Of a stretch of DNA of 64,000 nucleotides, positions 33,201 to 44,700 are shown piece after piece. Below the pieces are notes generated by a model. It was not told the origin of the DNA. It was given only the letters and a program-made list of their open reading frames with translations, and ran no database searches. Both the position numbers and the translations under genes were made by a program. The first letter of the stretch is position 1. Every line of letters begins with the position of its first letter. Source of the DNA: Akanthomyces muscarius (taxonomy: Eukaryota > Ascomycota > Sordariomycetes > Hypocreales > Cordycipitaceae); assembly GCF_028009165.1 (NCBI RefSeq), contig NC_079243.1, positions 2,852,001-2,916,000 of the forward strand. The letters are read 5' to 3'.

Positions 33201-35532
33201 ATCACCGCAAAAGTGCCGAACGAGATGATCGCTCGAATCCGCCAACAGCCAGGTCTTGCCGTAGCTGACCAAACGCGTGCAGCTGGCCGACCCTGCCACG
33301 GCGCAGCCACGTCCTCGCCTGCTTGCTGCGTGCGGCGGCCGCTTGCGACGGACACAAAGATGGCATCTTGGCATCGTCCGCATCGAGCCGACGCATCGAG
33401 CCGACGCAGCAGAGATGTTGTCCGGGAGTGGTCCAGCCTGCCGAAAGGGGACAGCGTAGACCTTGCGCGCTGAAAACTTTGCCTTTGGCCCGAAAATGCC
33501 AGCTGGCCTTGTCCGCTATTCTTGACAACGTGCATGGTCCTCGAGCCTCGGCAAGGAAGCCGTATTACCAGTATTATTGTATATTTACAACGTCTTTTCG
33601 AGAGACAACTGAGCCTCTTCATCCTAGACTCGCCGGTGCGCGCTTGAGCCTGGCGCGTAGCAACGTCGGCTGATGGCCCATACAGTCACTTTGTCTTTGC
33701 TGCTTGGCTGGTAAAGCCCGGTTCATTATTGCTTCTTTCTGGTAGCCCGTCATCACCTCTTATGCCGCTGCTCCTGTTGAAACACAATCTGCGGCTAATT
33801 GACTCGTTTGCCTTGTTGTTTCTTCCACGTCAATACAATGACACCGCTCCCAGCAAAACACCAAAAACAACTCCTGAACCCAACCCTATGCTTTTTCTTC
33901 TTCAGAAAAGTCTTGTAATACGAATTAGCCTTGCAAGACTGACTCAAAAGTGTACGGGTTGGTGCCGATGCCCACGTTATAACAACGGGCTGTTGACACG
34001 TCTCACAGGCTGGCATTGCCGACCGCCTCCAAGTACGGCTACTAAAAATGCACCTTTAGTGTGTTTCAATCCAGTAGACAGCGGACGTAGTTGGCAGTTT
34101 CATCTCGTCCTCGGTGTTCCGCAACGCTGCCAATAAAACTTGAGACACTCATGTATGCGTGTCTTGCATAGTCATTGGTGTCCGCCATGATCGGCAGGCG
34201 ACCTAACCATTGACTCACTGCAATCACTGCTTAATATTGAGATGTGCTGTATCCGTCCGTACTCCTTTGTTGCAATGTCCGTCCCAAGCTGGCTGCCCTC
34301 GAAAAGATGCAAGGCCCTGTAATCCACAAAGTGAAGGGCAAGGGACGATGAATTTGAAAAATCGAGCATTTTATGGGGCATAAAGCTTCATGCAAATCGT
34401 CTCAGCATCTAACCCATTTTTTCATTTTATTTTTTTGGCACATATAGGCCTTTCGTTCCATTTTTTACAGACATCCCCAAGCCTGGCAAACGGGTTTGGC
34501 AGTTCTTGAGCCATGCATCCCCCAGAGTTGGGCTCTCTTCAGAAAAAGAATCAATATTTTGGTACCTACTTACTCTACGCCTATTCCTACGTCATCCTCA
34601 CGTTAATATCTTAGAAACCCACCTTGGGTAGCCCTTCTTTTCTAATCGAGGCTCGCCTCTCAATGATGACACCTGAGTCGAGCTCCTCGTCGCTTGTCTC
34701 GGTCTGACTGGTCTCTCATCCGCATTGACTCACGTAATTCGCTCCGGATGCTCTGGTTATGTATAATTGAGAGACGGACCGCAGTCTTGTTTCGGCTCCA
34801 AGTGTCGACGCTCTCGTTTCAACTATTCTCAGGACTAGTGACGACGATAGGAAATTGATGCTGACACGACAACTCTTGCAGCGCTGTACTACCCGCTGTA
34901 AAATGCATTAGATGGCGTAGTTCCGGCTACAAGTTATTTCTCCTTCATCTCATCCGTGCTCTTCTCTTCTTTGAACCATTGCGTCTTCTCAAAGAATGCA
35001 GTACACAGCAAAATTGGACTGGCGAGACTGCATTATTGTAGTGTAGGGTAGGCGCCCGCACTGGGTCACAGCCAGGACATGCACAGTCCAGGCGTTGGCT
35101 GACGCATATTATTTTCCGATAGCTCGACGTCTTAGGCATAGGTACGTTCTTGATATTGAAAGAGAGGTTGACTAGTAGGTGTTGCAGAAAACCTACAATC
35201 AGATTGCGTGTCGTGGAGACGAAGCGATGTAGAGAGACGCCAAGCTACACCGCGTCGCAACTCATTTGCATGGCACGGGACGCAAGACTCGTGCAAAGGT
35301 ATAGCAGCTACCCGGGAGCAAAACCTGCTCAACTGACCGACGGAGGGAGAGAAGGATATCGCAGGCTGTCTTGGTCTCTTTGGGACCGACCTGCTCTCCC
35401 CCAGGGGCGGGAGCGCGCGGTCATCTGCCGTGTCAGCCAGAAACGGCATCAAGATTCGGAGCATGGCTTCCCCGCGAATCAGCGCGCCGAAAGGGGCCCT
35501 GAGAACGCTGAGCAGACAGAGATCATCTATAG
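30219..35532. other. 5.3 kb gene-poor region
   Basis: No open frame here shows protein character, and no intron-linked pair was found by eye. Base composition is not strongly AT-rich, so it does not look like a heavily RIP-mutated transposon. It holds a 14-base direct duplication near 33378-33406 (units of GCATCGAGCCGAC). Regulatory DNA of the CFEM gene, or non-coding RNA genes, may lie here but cannot be shown from sequence alone. Confidence 0.4.
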
Positions 35533-35894
35533 ATGCATGCCTCTCGGGCTGAAAATGGCGTCGAGGATCGTGAACTGCTTGCTGGCGTTGGCGGTCAACG
35601 GCCTATTGTGCTGGGACGCGAGGACGCTGGAAAGACGGCGTACGCACCAAGGATGGGCTATGAGAATGAGACCCGTTTGCAATTTCGGTCAGTTTGATGC
35701 TATTCTGGATTGTTATTGGACATGCCGCAAACAGCCATGTGCGAATAGGGGATGTGCTCATGCCAGGCCTTTCAGCCGCACCCTGCGAGGCGATGCCGTT
35801 TGTGGGCACGACATGCGGCGACGACGTCTACTCGGCACAATCAGGGGTTTTCATCTCTGATTTGGCCCAATATCTACCATTTATACGCGAATGA
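35533..35894 (+). CDS. Candidate small two-exon gene, unknown
   Basis: Exon 35533..35687, then a 47 bp candidate intron (GTCAGT donor at 35688, AAACAG acceptor ending at 35734), and exon 35735..35894. These join in frame to 104 residues starting MHASRAENGVEDRELLAGVG. The amino-acid mix looks protein-like, and the intron has the typical size for this genome. An in-frame TAG lies immediately before the ATG; it could instead be an upstream intron acceptor, in which case more exons exist. There is no signal peptide, membrane segment or recognised motif. Two Cys lie in the second exon (APCEAMPF and TTCGDD). It may be a real small gene, an exon pair of a longer one, or chance. Confidence 0.3.
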
Positions 35895-36314
35895 TCTATT
35901 CCTGCACTGTGACTCGTGCGATAAGCGGAAATGCATCTGTATTGCCTGTATTCATCCCGATCTGCCCCTGTGCTCTGCCGCATCATCCATCAGCCCAGGC
36001 TCGCCTTGGGAGTTCTCGATGTAAAGCCGGATCCGAAACTGAGGCTAGGTGACCGAAGAGCTGGAAGCAGGGGCAAAGGGGATGTGATAGGTTGCCGTGG
36101 GAGAGATGACGTGTCTTGTGTGCTCGAGACATGGCGTCTACTGCCTCGCAGACTATACCTTGCAGGTGGCCTTGACATATCAAGCGAGAAAAGCAACACG
36201 AGTGAACATGTAATTATAGCCCCACACTGTCCCGTCCCTCGTCTACAACCAACTACGCATCGCGTGATAAATAGAGAGACAGTTTGATTGGTGAATACCG
36301 GTGCGCGTCACTAT
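35895..36314. other. Spacer, no gene seen
   Basis: Between the weak candidate and the secreted Cys-rich gene (3' sides). Nothing recognised. Confidence 0.4.
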
Positions 36315-36743
36315 TCATCTTCGAGTGGGAGCCTCCAAAGCGGCACAATTCTTCAAGTACGGTCCGCCGTGCTCTTCACACTCTCTGTAATTGAGGCACG
36401 GCCTGCACTGAACTGCCTTCTCCTGCCCGGCCTCTGTATAATCAACCACATCCCCATTTATAATGGTGATGCATTGCGCAGCGACTGCGTTTCCGTCGTC
36501 GTCAATGTTCACGCGTGCCATGTAGTCGCGGCACTCTTGGCCGTTGTCGACAAGTTTCGAATCACACGTGACCCAGCAGTCTACATCATTGTGCTGAAAG
36601 TTATCCTTGGGGTTGTCAATGTCATAGTATGCCGACCATCCGGGGGTGGGTTTGGGATGCGCCTCGGTGGCCGTGTCGGTGTGCGACGGTTCGGCAGCGG
36701 TGATGCCGACGCCGAGGACAAGTGCAGCCAGTGTCGCTCGCAT
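36315..36743 (-). CDS. Small secreted cysteine-rich protein
   Basis: Single exon, 142 residues. It starts MRATLAALVLGVGITAAEPS, a clear signal peptide with a cleavage site around residue 17. The mature part has eight cysteines (DCWVTCDS, QECRDY, AAQCITI, VQCRPC, RECEEHG and KNCAAL), enough for four disulphides, and is otherwise acidic and hydrophilic. No family was recognised. Size, secretion and even Cys count are typical of apoplastic effectors or small antimicrobial-type proteins of fungi, but that role is inference. The gene is isolated in a gene-poor region with over 2 kb of upstream sequence, a setting often seen for regulated secreted proteins. Confidence 0.75.
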   Translation of the reverse strand: MRATLAALVLGVGITAAEPSHTDTATEAHPKPTPGWSAYYDIDNPKDNFQHNDVDCWVTCDSKLVDNGQECRDYMARVNIDDDGNAVAAQCITIINGDVVDYTEAGQEKAVQCRPCLNYRECEEHGGPYLKNCAALEAPTRR

Positions 36744-38800
36744 TGTGGAGGATAGATGGAGAAAGATGCCGATTACACTCGCTAATGTGGTGCTGAGTAT
36801 TTTGTCTGCTGTATTAGGTTGTTTAGTTGCAGAGCGACACTACGAGCAGCGTGACCGCCCCGTCTCCTCTTCATCCCGAATGTCGTGACGTCGACGTGCA
36901 TATCGCGTTACACAAGCCGGAGTAGCCATCCAGGTGACCAAGCAACGCAGGCTACCGTCCAAAACTACACATCTCGGGCCGCCTGACAGTTTGCCTCGGG
37001 ACGACTTGGCTGGATGGTTGGCGGCAGCGGGCAGCGACTTCTGGATGCGAGCTTTTGGGCGAGAAGGGCGAAAAGGGCAAAAATGCCCAGTGGCAGCCAC
37101 AGCACGCACGTTGAAATGTGCAGAACGAAGCAACACCAAGACCATTATAATTCAGCCATGTCTTGCAGCCAAGTCAGCCGCGCCTCGCGACAGCAAGTCC
37201 AGTGGGAGTCGGCGCGTTTGATTGGCCCAGGGGCAAACCGGGACAATGCAGCAACGAGATGACAATCCGCGCAAGTTTTGAGATGGCATCGCAAAAAAAA
37301 AAAAAACCATTGGGCAGCTGCACGTTGAGAATGTTTCAGTCTATTTTTGCTCGAGATCGATAGTTGGACGGAATGGGCGAGCTCGCTGGCATGGACGGAC
37401 TTCTGGCATTGTGACGCTAAATGGAGAGCCAAGGAGCCAAGTCCCTCGCTCAAATTAAAGTGGTATGGGCGCCACGCAAGCCCTCTTTTCGGTACTTGAG
37501 CGACGGGGGGGGAGCCTGACTCCGGCAGTCTGGGTCGATCTGAAGCAGCCACCCCCTGCTGCCATGCGAAATGATGTAGCCAGAATTCGGGGTGCGCAGG
37601 GGGGACGGACGCTGCGGAAGCAGGCAGACTCTCGTCATTGCGCTCACGTCAGTGCCGAGGAGATGAAAATGGTAATGGGTACTCCTCAACACAGACTCGG
37701 AGTTTTTATTTATTTTTATTTGGTCGGACAGGAACGTCGGCGCCATATAGAAGAAGGAAGCCGAGATGGCAGCAACTCTCCCAATCATTGTCGAGTTTTG
37801 CTTTGTCACAATGAAAAGGGTGACTCGAAGCCGCAGGAAGCTGTCAACGCCAGTCCACAAGGTTTGTCCGGCAGTTGGTGCATTAGTGCGGGATGTGGCG
37901 TCCCTCGTGGCGCAGGTACGCTTCGACGAGTCTGGACCCGCGGATATCTGGTCGAGTCTTGGAATGCCCGTTTTGCGACGGGAATAAGAAGCAGCGCGAA
38001 ACGCAATATCAAATATCTACAGGAAACAAATTCTGCTATAGAGAATGAAACCGGATAGGAATTGGGACAGCTTGACTCGCCGTCACGTAACTTGGTCAAG
38101 TCAAGCACCTGGAAGCCGCAGGTCGTCTACAGAACAGTAGCCGCGGACAAGAAAGGATAGTTATGCATCGCGGGCCCAGATATCGCTGCAGACCGCATCG
38201 GTCACGTTTTCAGAAACAGCTCCATGGCTGAAGCCTCAAAACCAGGGGTTATATTATAGTTTAGTAGTCTCTCGGCAGTCTCTTCGGCGTCGACGAGTTT
38301 GATGGGTGAAGTGCGCTGAAATGCGGGTGGAGAGGCCGCCATGACACACAGACCCGAGCATACGGGAGAGCGCCCAGAAAAAAAAAACGAGGCTGTCAGG
38401 CCACTCGGCAATTTGTCTCTCATTCTCTTTGGAATTTGCTTTCCCGTCGCAAGTTTCGCTCTGCTCCACGTGTGGCTTTCCGCTCCTCAGCAGCCCAGAA
38501 CAAGGCGAAGCTGGGTGGTCCAGCTGGTCCAGCTGCTAGTTAGTGCTCTTTGCCCCGCTGTACCTGCTCCAAAGCGAACTCTATAGTTTTGGCTCGTCGA
38601 CCATCAGCTTTGCAACTCTTTCTTTTTTAAATAACCTCTCCTTCGCCGTTGGGAAATCTGTGTTCTTTACTCTTTTCGGATCTAGACAGATGAAGCTACA
38701 GTCGCTCTTTTAAAACGGTCTTTTGTCTTTCCGACACCTCGACTTTTCTTTTGTCCACAAACGAGCTTCTGTCAACCACATTACACACACCACACGCAAC
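36744..38800. other. 2 kb divergent intergenic region
   Basis: Lies between two small secreted-protein genes transcribed away from each other. A 13-base poly-A run is at about 37293-37306, and CT-rich and AT-rich promoter-like sequence is at 38600-38720. No other gene seen. Confidence 0.5.
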
Positions 38801-39059
38801 ATGCAGGTCCGCATGCTGCTGTGCCTCGCCCTGGCGGCGCTGCACACTACCGTCGACGGCTTCCCACGTATGTTTCTCTCGTGCGCTACGAGCAAGGTCA
38901 CGGAAATTCGATGCTAACCTCGACGCAGTAGATGGGCTGTTCAGCAGACGAGAACAAATCGCCAACATGTACAACATCCATCTGCCAGGCGCCGCGGCCG
39001 CGCGGGCGTACCAAGCCGAGGTGTCGGCCGCGAACGCCAAAGAGGTCCTCGGGCAATAA
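38801..39059 (+). CDS. Two-exon secreted mini-protein
   Basis: Exons 38801..38867 and 38929..39059, with a 61 bp intron carrying a GTATGT donor, a GCTAAC branch-like site and a CGCAG acceptor. The result is 65 residues. It starts MQVRMLLCLALAALHTTVDG, an obvious signal peptide, and the ATG context (CGCAACATGC) is good. The mature part of about 44 residues is hydrophilic and helical in character (FSRREQIANMYNIHLPGAAA, then RAYQAEVSAANAKEV). It has no cysteine. An Arg-Arg pair at the beginning of exon 2 could be a Kex2-type cleavage site (FSRR|E). No CaaX or known pheromone repeat is present. I do not recognise it; a secreted peptide, small effector or signalling peptide is possible. The three intron signals and exact frame make a chance structure unlikely. 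Confidence 0.6.
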
Positions 39060-41708
39060 CCACGCCGGGCGTCTTTTCTTCTTTCCTTTCTGGACGCCAT
39101 TGGAAACCATAACGACTGTATGAATTAGACACTTTCTTTCCTGACAACTGCTTGTTGTCTTTCGCGGAAAAGGAACAAAAGCCTGTTGCGCATTTTTCTC
39201 GTTTACGACCACCTACTACATCGCCACCACCATCATCATCATTCCACGGCACTTTCCTATCCGCTGTACACCATCACCATCGGCCACCTCTTTCCTTTGG
39301 TCATCATGTTTGATTAGACGGAGTTTGGGAACCACGACTGTGTCTCGACACTAGTCTTTGTTTTGTCTTGTTTCGGCGGCATTCACAGCATTGGAGGAGT
39401 TTTGTGGCGTTTTGGCGACCAAAACACAGGTCATCCTTTCGGATGCCGGCTGGTTCGCCAATTTTTTTCTCTCGCCGTCTTTTTTTTCAACATCACATCT
39501 GCGTTTGATAGAACATCTGCATAGTCTGGCAGCATCATTGAATCATATAATTACAACGGGAACTGAAGCCTGCTGAAGCGTCTTGGTCGATTGTCCACGC
39601 CTGTGATACGTATCCGTACTACTTGGGGAAACCAACGCTGACTCGAGCAACGCCACTGACCCGGCCAGCTGGAACCCTCCGCCCTCGCCAATTCCACCAT
39701 CGAGGCCCGTTCCTGGCGGCCAATCGGAGGTTGATGACGGCCTTGCCGAGCCGTCACTTTCTAACATTATCAGTATACTCCGGTCGGGCAGTGGCATGGG
39801 ACGTGTGCCATTTATCAGTATCAGGATCAGGAACGACTAGCTTATTTCCTTCCATCTGCTTGGTCTTCTTTTGGTTCTTCTTCTTCTTCTTCGTTGCCCC
39901 TCTTGCTATTTTAGCGCGTGGGTGGCGTAGATTCCATGCATGCAACCTTGTTCATCCTTCCGAGTCAGCACAACCTTCTGGCGTCTCTCCCCTTTCGTGT
40001 TAGTGCCGACCGCGCATCCCGGGGGACCCTTTTTAATCTCGCCAACAATCCGTCGCTGGGAATCAGTTATGCTGGGGTTGAGCAGCACAGCAGCTCTTTC
40101 GTCACGGCCACACGGCCCTCTTCTCCATGCTCATCCCACTTTCCCTTGCCCCCGCCGCAAGTGTCGAATTGCGTATCGCTGGCGCCGCGCACGGAGGTTT
40201 GGCGTGCTTTTCCCACGGCTGTTGCGGACGTCCAAGACAGCCCAACGTCTGTGTTTCACGTCTAATCTCTGCATTGACCACGGCTGCTCACATATCATTT
40301 CGTGTCATGGCGCCAAGTTGGCATGGACATGCCTCTTGTGGTGAAGCGCTGTCCGGTGCCCAACGGCATTTGTCCGGTGCTAGAGGAAAATCGTCGTTTA
40401 TGAACCAATGTCATTTCCCGGTTCGTCCATCGCTCAAACCTGGCCCTTGCTTGAGCTGCCAGTCGTTGTGCACATGTCGTGATACGTCCATCCGTTCCTG
40501 CAGCCCTAACCAGAGCCTGTGCCGGGCCGCTGATCACGACAGGCGTCCCTGGTCGACGTGTCGAGTATCGACGCCCGTGTCTGGGCCCGGCAGTTGTCGC
40601 GCCCGATGAGCCTGTCGCGCCCGATGAGCCTGTCGCTGCTTGCTTGCCTGTCAGTGGTGGGTTGGCTGTGGCGGGTGGTGACCCAGCGGCGTGGGAGAGC
40701 TAGACTAGCGCTGTAATCGTGCCGGCACGAATTCAAGTCGTTGATTGCGGGCGCGCACGCCGAGAAATGAGACAGAAGCCGGGAATGAGACAGAGTGAAG
40801 AGCAAAAGTCACGACTAGTGAGTTGGCAGGCACACAGGCCATTGTCTCGACTCTACCCGCAGCTGTCGCATCATGACTATGCTGTTTCCATGAGACTGTA
40901 CCTTGCACGTCACATTTTCTCCGACTGATCTGTATGCCATGCAGTACCAGTAGTTGCAGCGAGTCAATCTTGCTTCTCCTGCGCTACGGGGGCCCTGTAA
41001 AGCCAACCAGCAGCTAAATAAAGGTGCGCGTTGGCGCTGCAGGAGGGCCCCCTGACGCAGAGTATCATCGCGCAGTCGAGTCCTGCATTAGTGCGGGCTT
41101 AGCCCGTCAATCGCCTTCCCGACTGGGCGAGTGTCTTTGGTGCGGCAATGGTGTGCCAGTGCCTCGTAATTTTGCGCTCGACAGGTTTCGGCACCGCGAG
41201 CATGTTGTTGTTTGGATCCGATGGCCTGGAGCAAAAGTACCTGCTTCATCTAGAATTATAGTGGTGACGGCGCTGAGCGAGTGCCTTATCCGCCCCTCCC
41301 CCTCCCTGTGCAGCGTGCGGGCGGGTATGCTGCCCACTGTAAATACCCGCTTGCCGGTACTTGTGCTTTGCAGGTGAGCATCCCCATCCCATTCCCATGC
41401 TCCCCGACGGCCGTCTACAGGCTTCCTTACCTAATGGCCCTGGGCCCTCTCCTCCCGCCCCCGAATCTTCCTCTCTTCCATGGGGACCCCGAACAAAAAC
41501 GCCCCCGATCTCTTTTCTTTCCCATCTCCTCCACACTTTTCAATCTACGCCCAAGCTTTCTTTCTTGGCTTTTCCTCCTCTCAATTGACGCCTGGCCGCT
41601 CTCGCTCTCTGCCTTTGCCGCGTCACTCTCGCCTTCGCCATCAACCTCTGGACCACTCACCGGCTCTCAGATGCCTCTCGACGACACCCGCCCCTCCATG
41701 GTCAATTG
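39060..41708. other. 2.6 kb intergenic region
   Basis: Downstream of the mini-protein and upstream of the ABC transporter. The last 250 bases are a pyrimidine-rich leader. No gene was recognised in either strand. Confidence 0.5.
40595..40630. repeat. Perfect 18-base tandem duplication
   Basis: Two identical 18-base units beginning TGTCGCGCCC, directly adjacent, followed by the first six bases of a third. Confidence 0.9.
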
Positions 41709-44700
41709 ATGCAGACTATGGACGTCTTTGCGAGGGCGGTGGCCGGTGACGGGGATGGCGCCTTTGGACCGACGCTCAACGGCTTCTTCGACTTTACCCT
41801 GTCCTTTGAGCACTCCATCCTCGCCATCCTGCCCACGTCCGTCTTCATCGTCCTCACGCCAGTCCACGTAAACCACCTCTGGCGCCGGCAGCCATGCGTC
41901 AAACCAGGAGTCTTGCTGTGGCTCAAGATGCTCAGCACGCTGCTGTTACTTTCCTGTCAGGTTGCCAGCCTTGCTCTTTGGGCCGTTTCTTCGACCCCGC
42001 GCCGCGACTTGGCCGTCGCATCCGCCGCCGTCACTTGTGTTGGTTCCATATGCATCTTCTTTCTGCTATACGCCGAGCACATCTACTCGTATAGACCCTC
42101 AACCCTCCTGAGCGTCTATCTAACCCTCATGATCTTGTTTGATATTGCCAAGACACGATCATATTTCCTTCGCGGCGACCTCGATGCGCTTGCCGGTCTC
42201 TCTGTCGCCGTCGTCGTCATTGAATTCGTTCTGCTGCTCTTCCAAGAAGTCTCCAAGCGCCGTCTCGTCACAACTCGAAACTCGCAACCCCGACTCAGCG
42301 GCGAAGCCCTTAGCGGTTTCTGGGGCCGAGCTCTCTTCCTATGGGTCAACTCGACGCTGAAGCTGGGTTTTCGTTCCATTCTGCGCGTTGAAGACCTCAA
42401 GGACCTCGGCCCTGAATTCAGCTCCGAGCGCCTCCACGCCGACTTTGAGCCCCATTGGCAAGCCGCGAGCCCAACCTCGAATCACTCTCTCGCCAACGCG
42501 CTCCTTCGCACACTCTATCCCGAATTTCTGCGCGTCGTCATCCCCCGCCTTTGCTTCCTCGGCTTCACCTTTTCCCAACCCTGGCTCATCATGTCTGTCA
42601 TTGACACCGTCGTCAACGGCAATCCGGGTTCCGAAGTCTCCGGTGGCCTCATCGGCGCCACCACCTTGATCTACATTGGTATTGCCATAAGCAGGGGATA
42701 CTACAAGCACCACGCCTACCGCTCCGCCACCTTGACCCGCGGCATACTCGTCACTGCCATCTTGCACAAGGCTCTCAAGCTTAGCCACGCAACGCTGAAA
42801 AAGTCGGCTGCCTTGACTCTCATGACTGCCGATATCGAAACGTTGACCTTTACCATCACCACCTTTCATGACCTGTGGGCCAGCGCTTTCGAGCTTGCCC
42901 TTGCCATTTTCATGCTGGCCAAGATTATCGGTGGCGCGTCTTTCTTTGTTCTGATACCCGCCATACTCTCCGCCATGGTCTCGTCCTACTACACCAAGAA
43001 GCTTGGCGTCGCACGCAAGACCTGGAACGAAAAGATTGAAAAGAGAGTCGGCGAGACCAAGGATGTCATCACCCAGCTCAAGGCCATCAAGATGAGCGGT
43101 CTCGCACCATTCTATGCCAACCACATTCAGGCTCTTCGCGAAGACGAAATCAAGACTTCACTCCCTGAGCGTAGTGTCCGTGTTGGTCTACTGTCTGCCG
43201 GTGCCTTGTCTGATGCCATCACCCCGGTTCTTGTTGTCGCTGGAGCTCTCTTTTGGACCAGAGAAACCGAGAAGCTCACCAGCGCACAGTTCTTTACAGT
43301 TCTATCCATCGTTGCTGTCGTTGTCAGTCCGATGACGCACCTGCTTACGTATTTGCCTTTTGCCATTGGTGGCTACGCTGGACTGACTCGAATTCAGTCA
43401 TTCTTGCGTCTGGAAGAGCGCCTTGACAGTCGCCAAAGTGGAAACGGTCCCGCTGAAGGCTCACCCTTTGACATGATGATGATCCAGGCCGAGACTCTCA
43501 GAAGGGCCCGCGAGACGGCCGAAAAAGGACCCAGTCCGTTTGCCATTGAGCTTGTCCATGCAACCATCAACCGACTCGAGAATGCCGCAATTCCTCTGCT
43601 CGACAACATTAATATCCAATTCCGCACAGGCCAGATCTCCATGATTGTTGGGCCTGTCGGTGCCGGCAAGTCGACGCTATGCAGGGCTATCCTAGGCGAG
43701 CAAAAGCTTGATCGTGGTTTTGTTCTGATGGGAGGCATCCGTGTTGCTTACTGCGACCAGTCGCCGTGGCTACAAAACATGTGTATTCGCGACTGCGTCA
43801 TTGCTCACTGCGAATATGTTTTGCCCTGGTACAGATCTGTCCTCTGGGCTTGTGCTCTGGAGGAAGATTTGGACCAGCTTCCAGACGGAGACAAGACAAT
43901 GGTTGGTAGCGGTGGTGGCCTCATCAGTGGCGGTCAGAAACAGCGCGTCGCGTTGGCCAGAGCAATCTACTCCCGCGCCGCCGTCATTGTTCTCGATGAC
44001 GTCCTCAGCGCCTTGGATTCCGATACTGCTCAGATCATTCTCTTCCGCCTACTCGGCGACAATGGCTTGCTCACTCAGACCGGCACCACGGTCATCATGA
44101 CTACCAACATCCGCGAGCATCTTCCTCTCGCACACACCGTCTATGCTCTGGACGGCCGAGGCAACGTCAAGGAGACGGTCAACAACTCTCCCGAGCTGAT
44201 TCGTAAAGAGTACTTGGTGAGCTCCCAGGAGCAGACCTCCAAAGAAGCGGAGCCCTTTGTACCCAAACCAGCAGCAGAGCCCTCCAAGGACCAGGCACAC
44301 CAGCGCCAACACGGTGACTTTTCTCTATACATGTATTATTTCCGGTCCAGCGGCGTTTCTTTGATTATCCTCTGGGTCGTTTCCATTTCACTTGCGGCTG
44401 TCATCAAGGCCTTGCCTCAAATCTATGCCAGCTTATGGATGGACCAGGACCCGCAAAATATGAACTGGTTCTACGGCTACGCTGCCTTGGCCGCCGGCAC
44501 TGCCATAACCCTCGCGGTCAGCTTGTTCTTTTACTACTACAAGGTGGTGCCCAAGTCGTCGCGCGTTTTGCACAAGCAGCTGCTGCAGACAATGATGAAG
44601 GCCAAACTGCCTTTTCTCACCAAAACTGAGAGTGGTGTTCTCGTCAGCAAGTTTTCCCAGGACGTTGGGTTCCTGTCACAACAGCTGCCCCAGTACTTTC

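Noticed and set aside
35150..35860. 236-codon plus-strand frame in the gene-poor region
   Set aside because: Arg/Cys-rich and without domain character; a different frame with an intron (35533-35894) gives a better protein-like product.
37465..38058. 197-codon plus-strand frame
   Set aside because: No signal peptide, motif or balanced composition; includes a poly-T-derived Phe/Tyr stretch.
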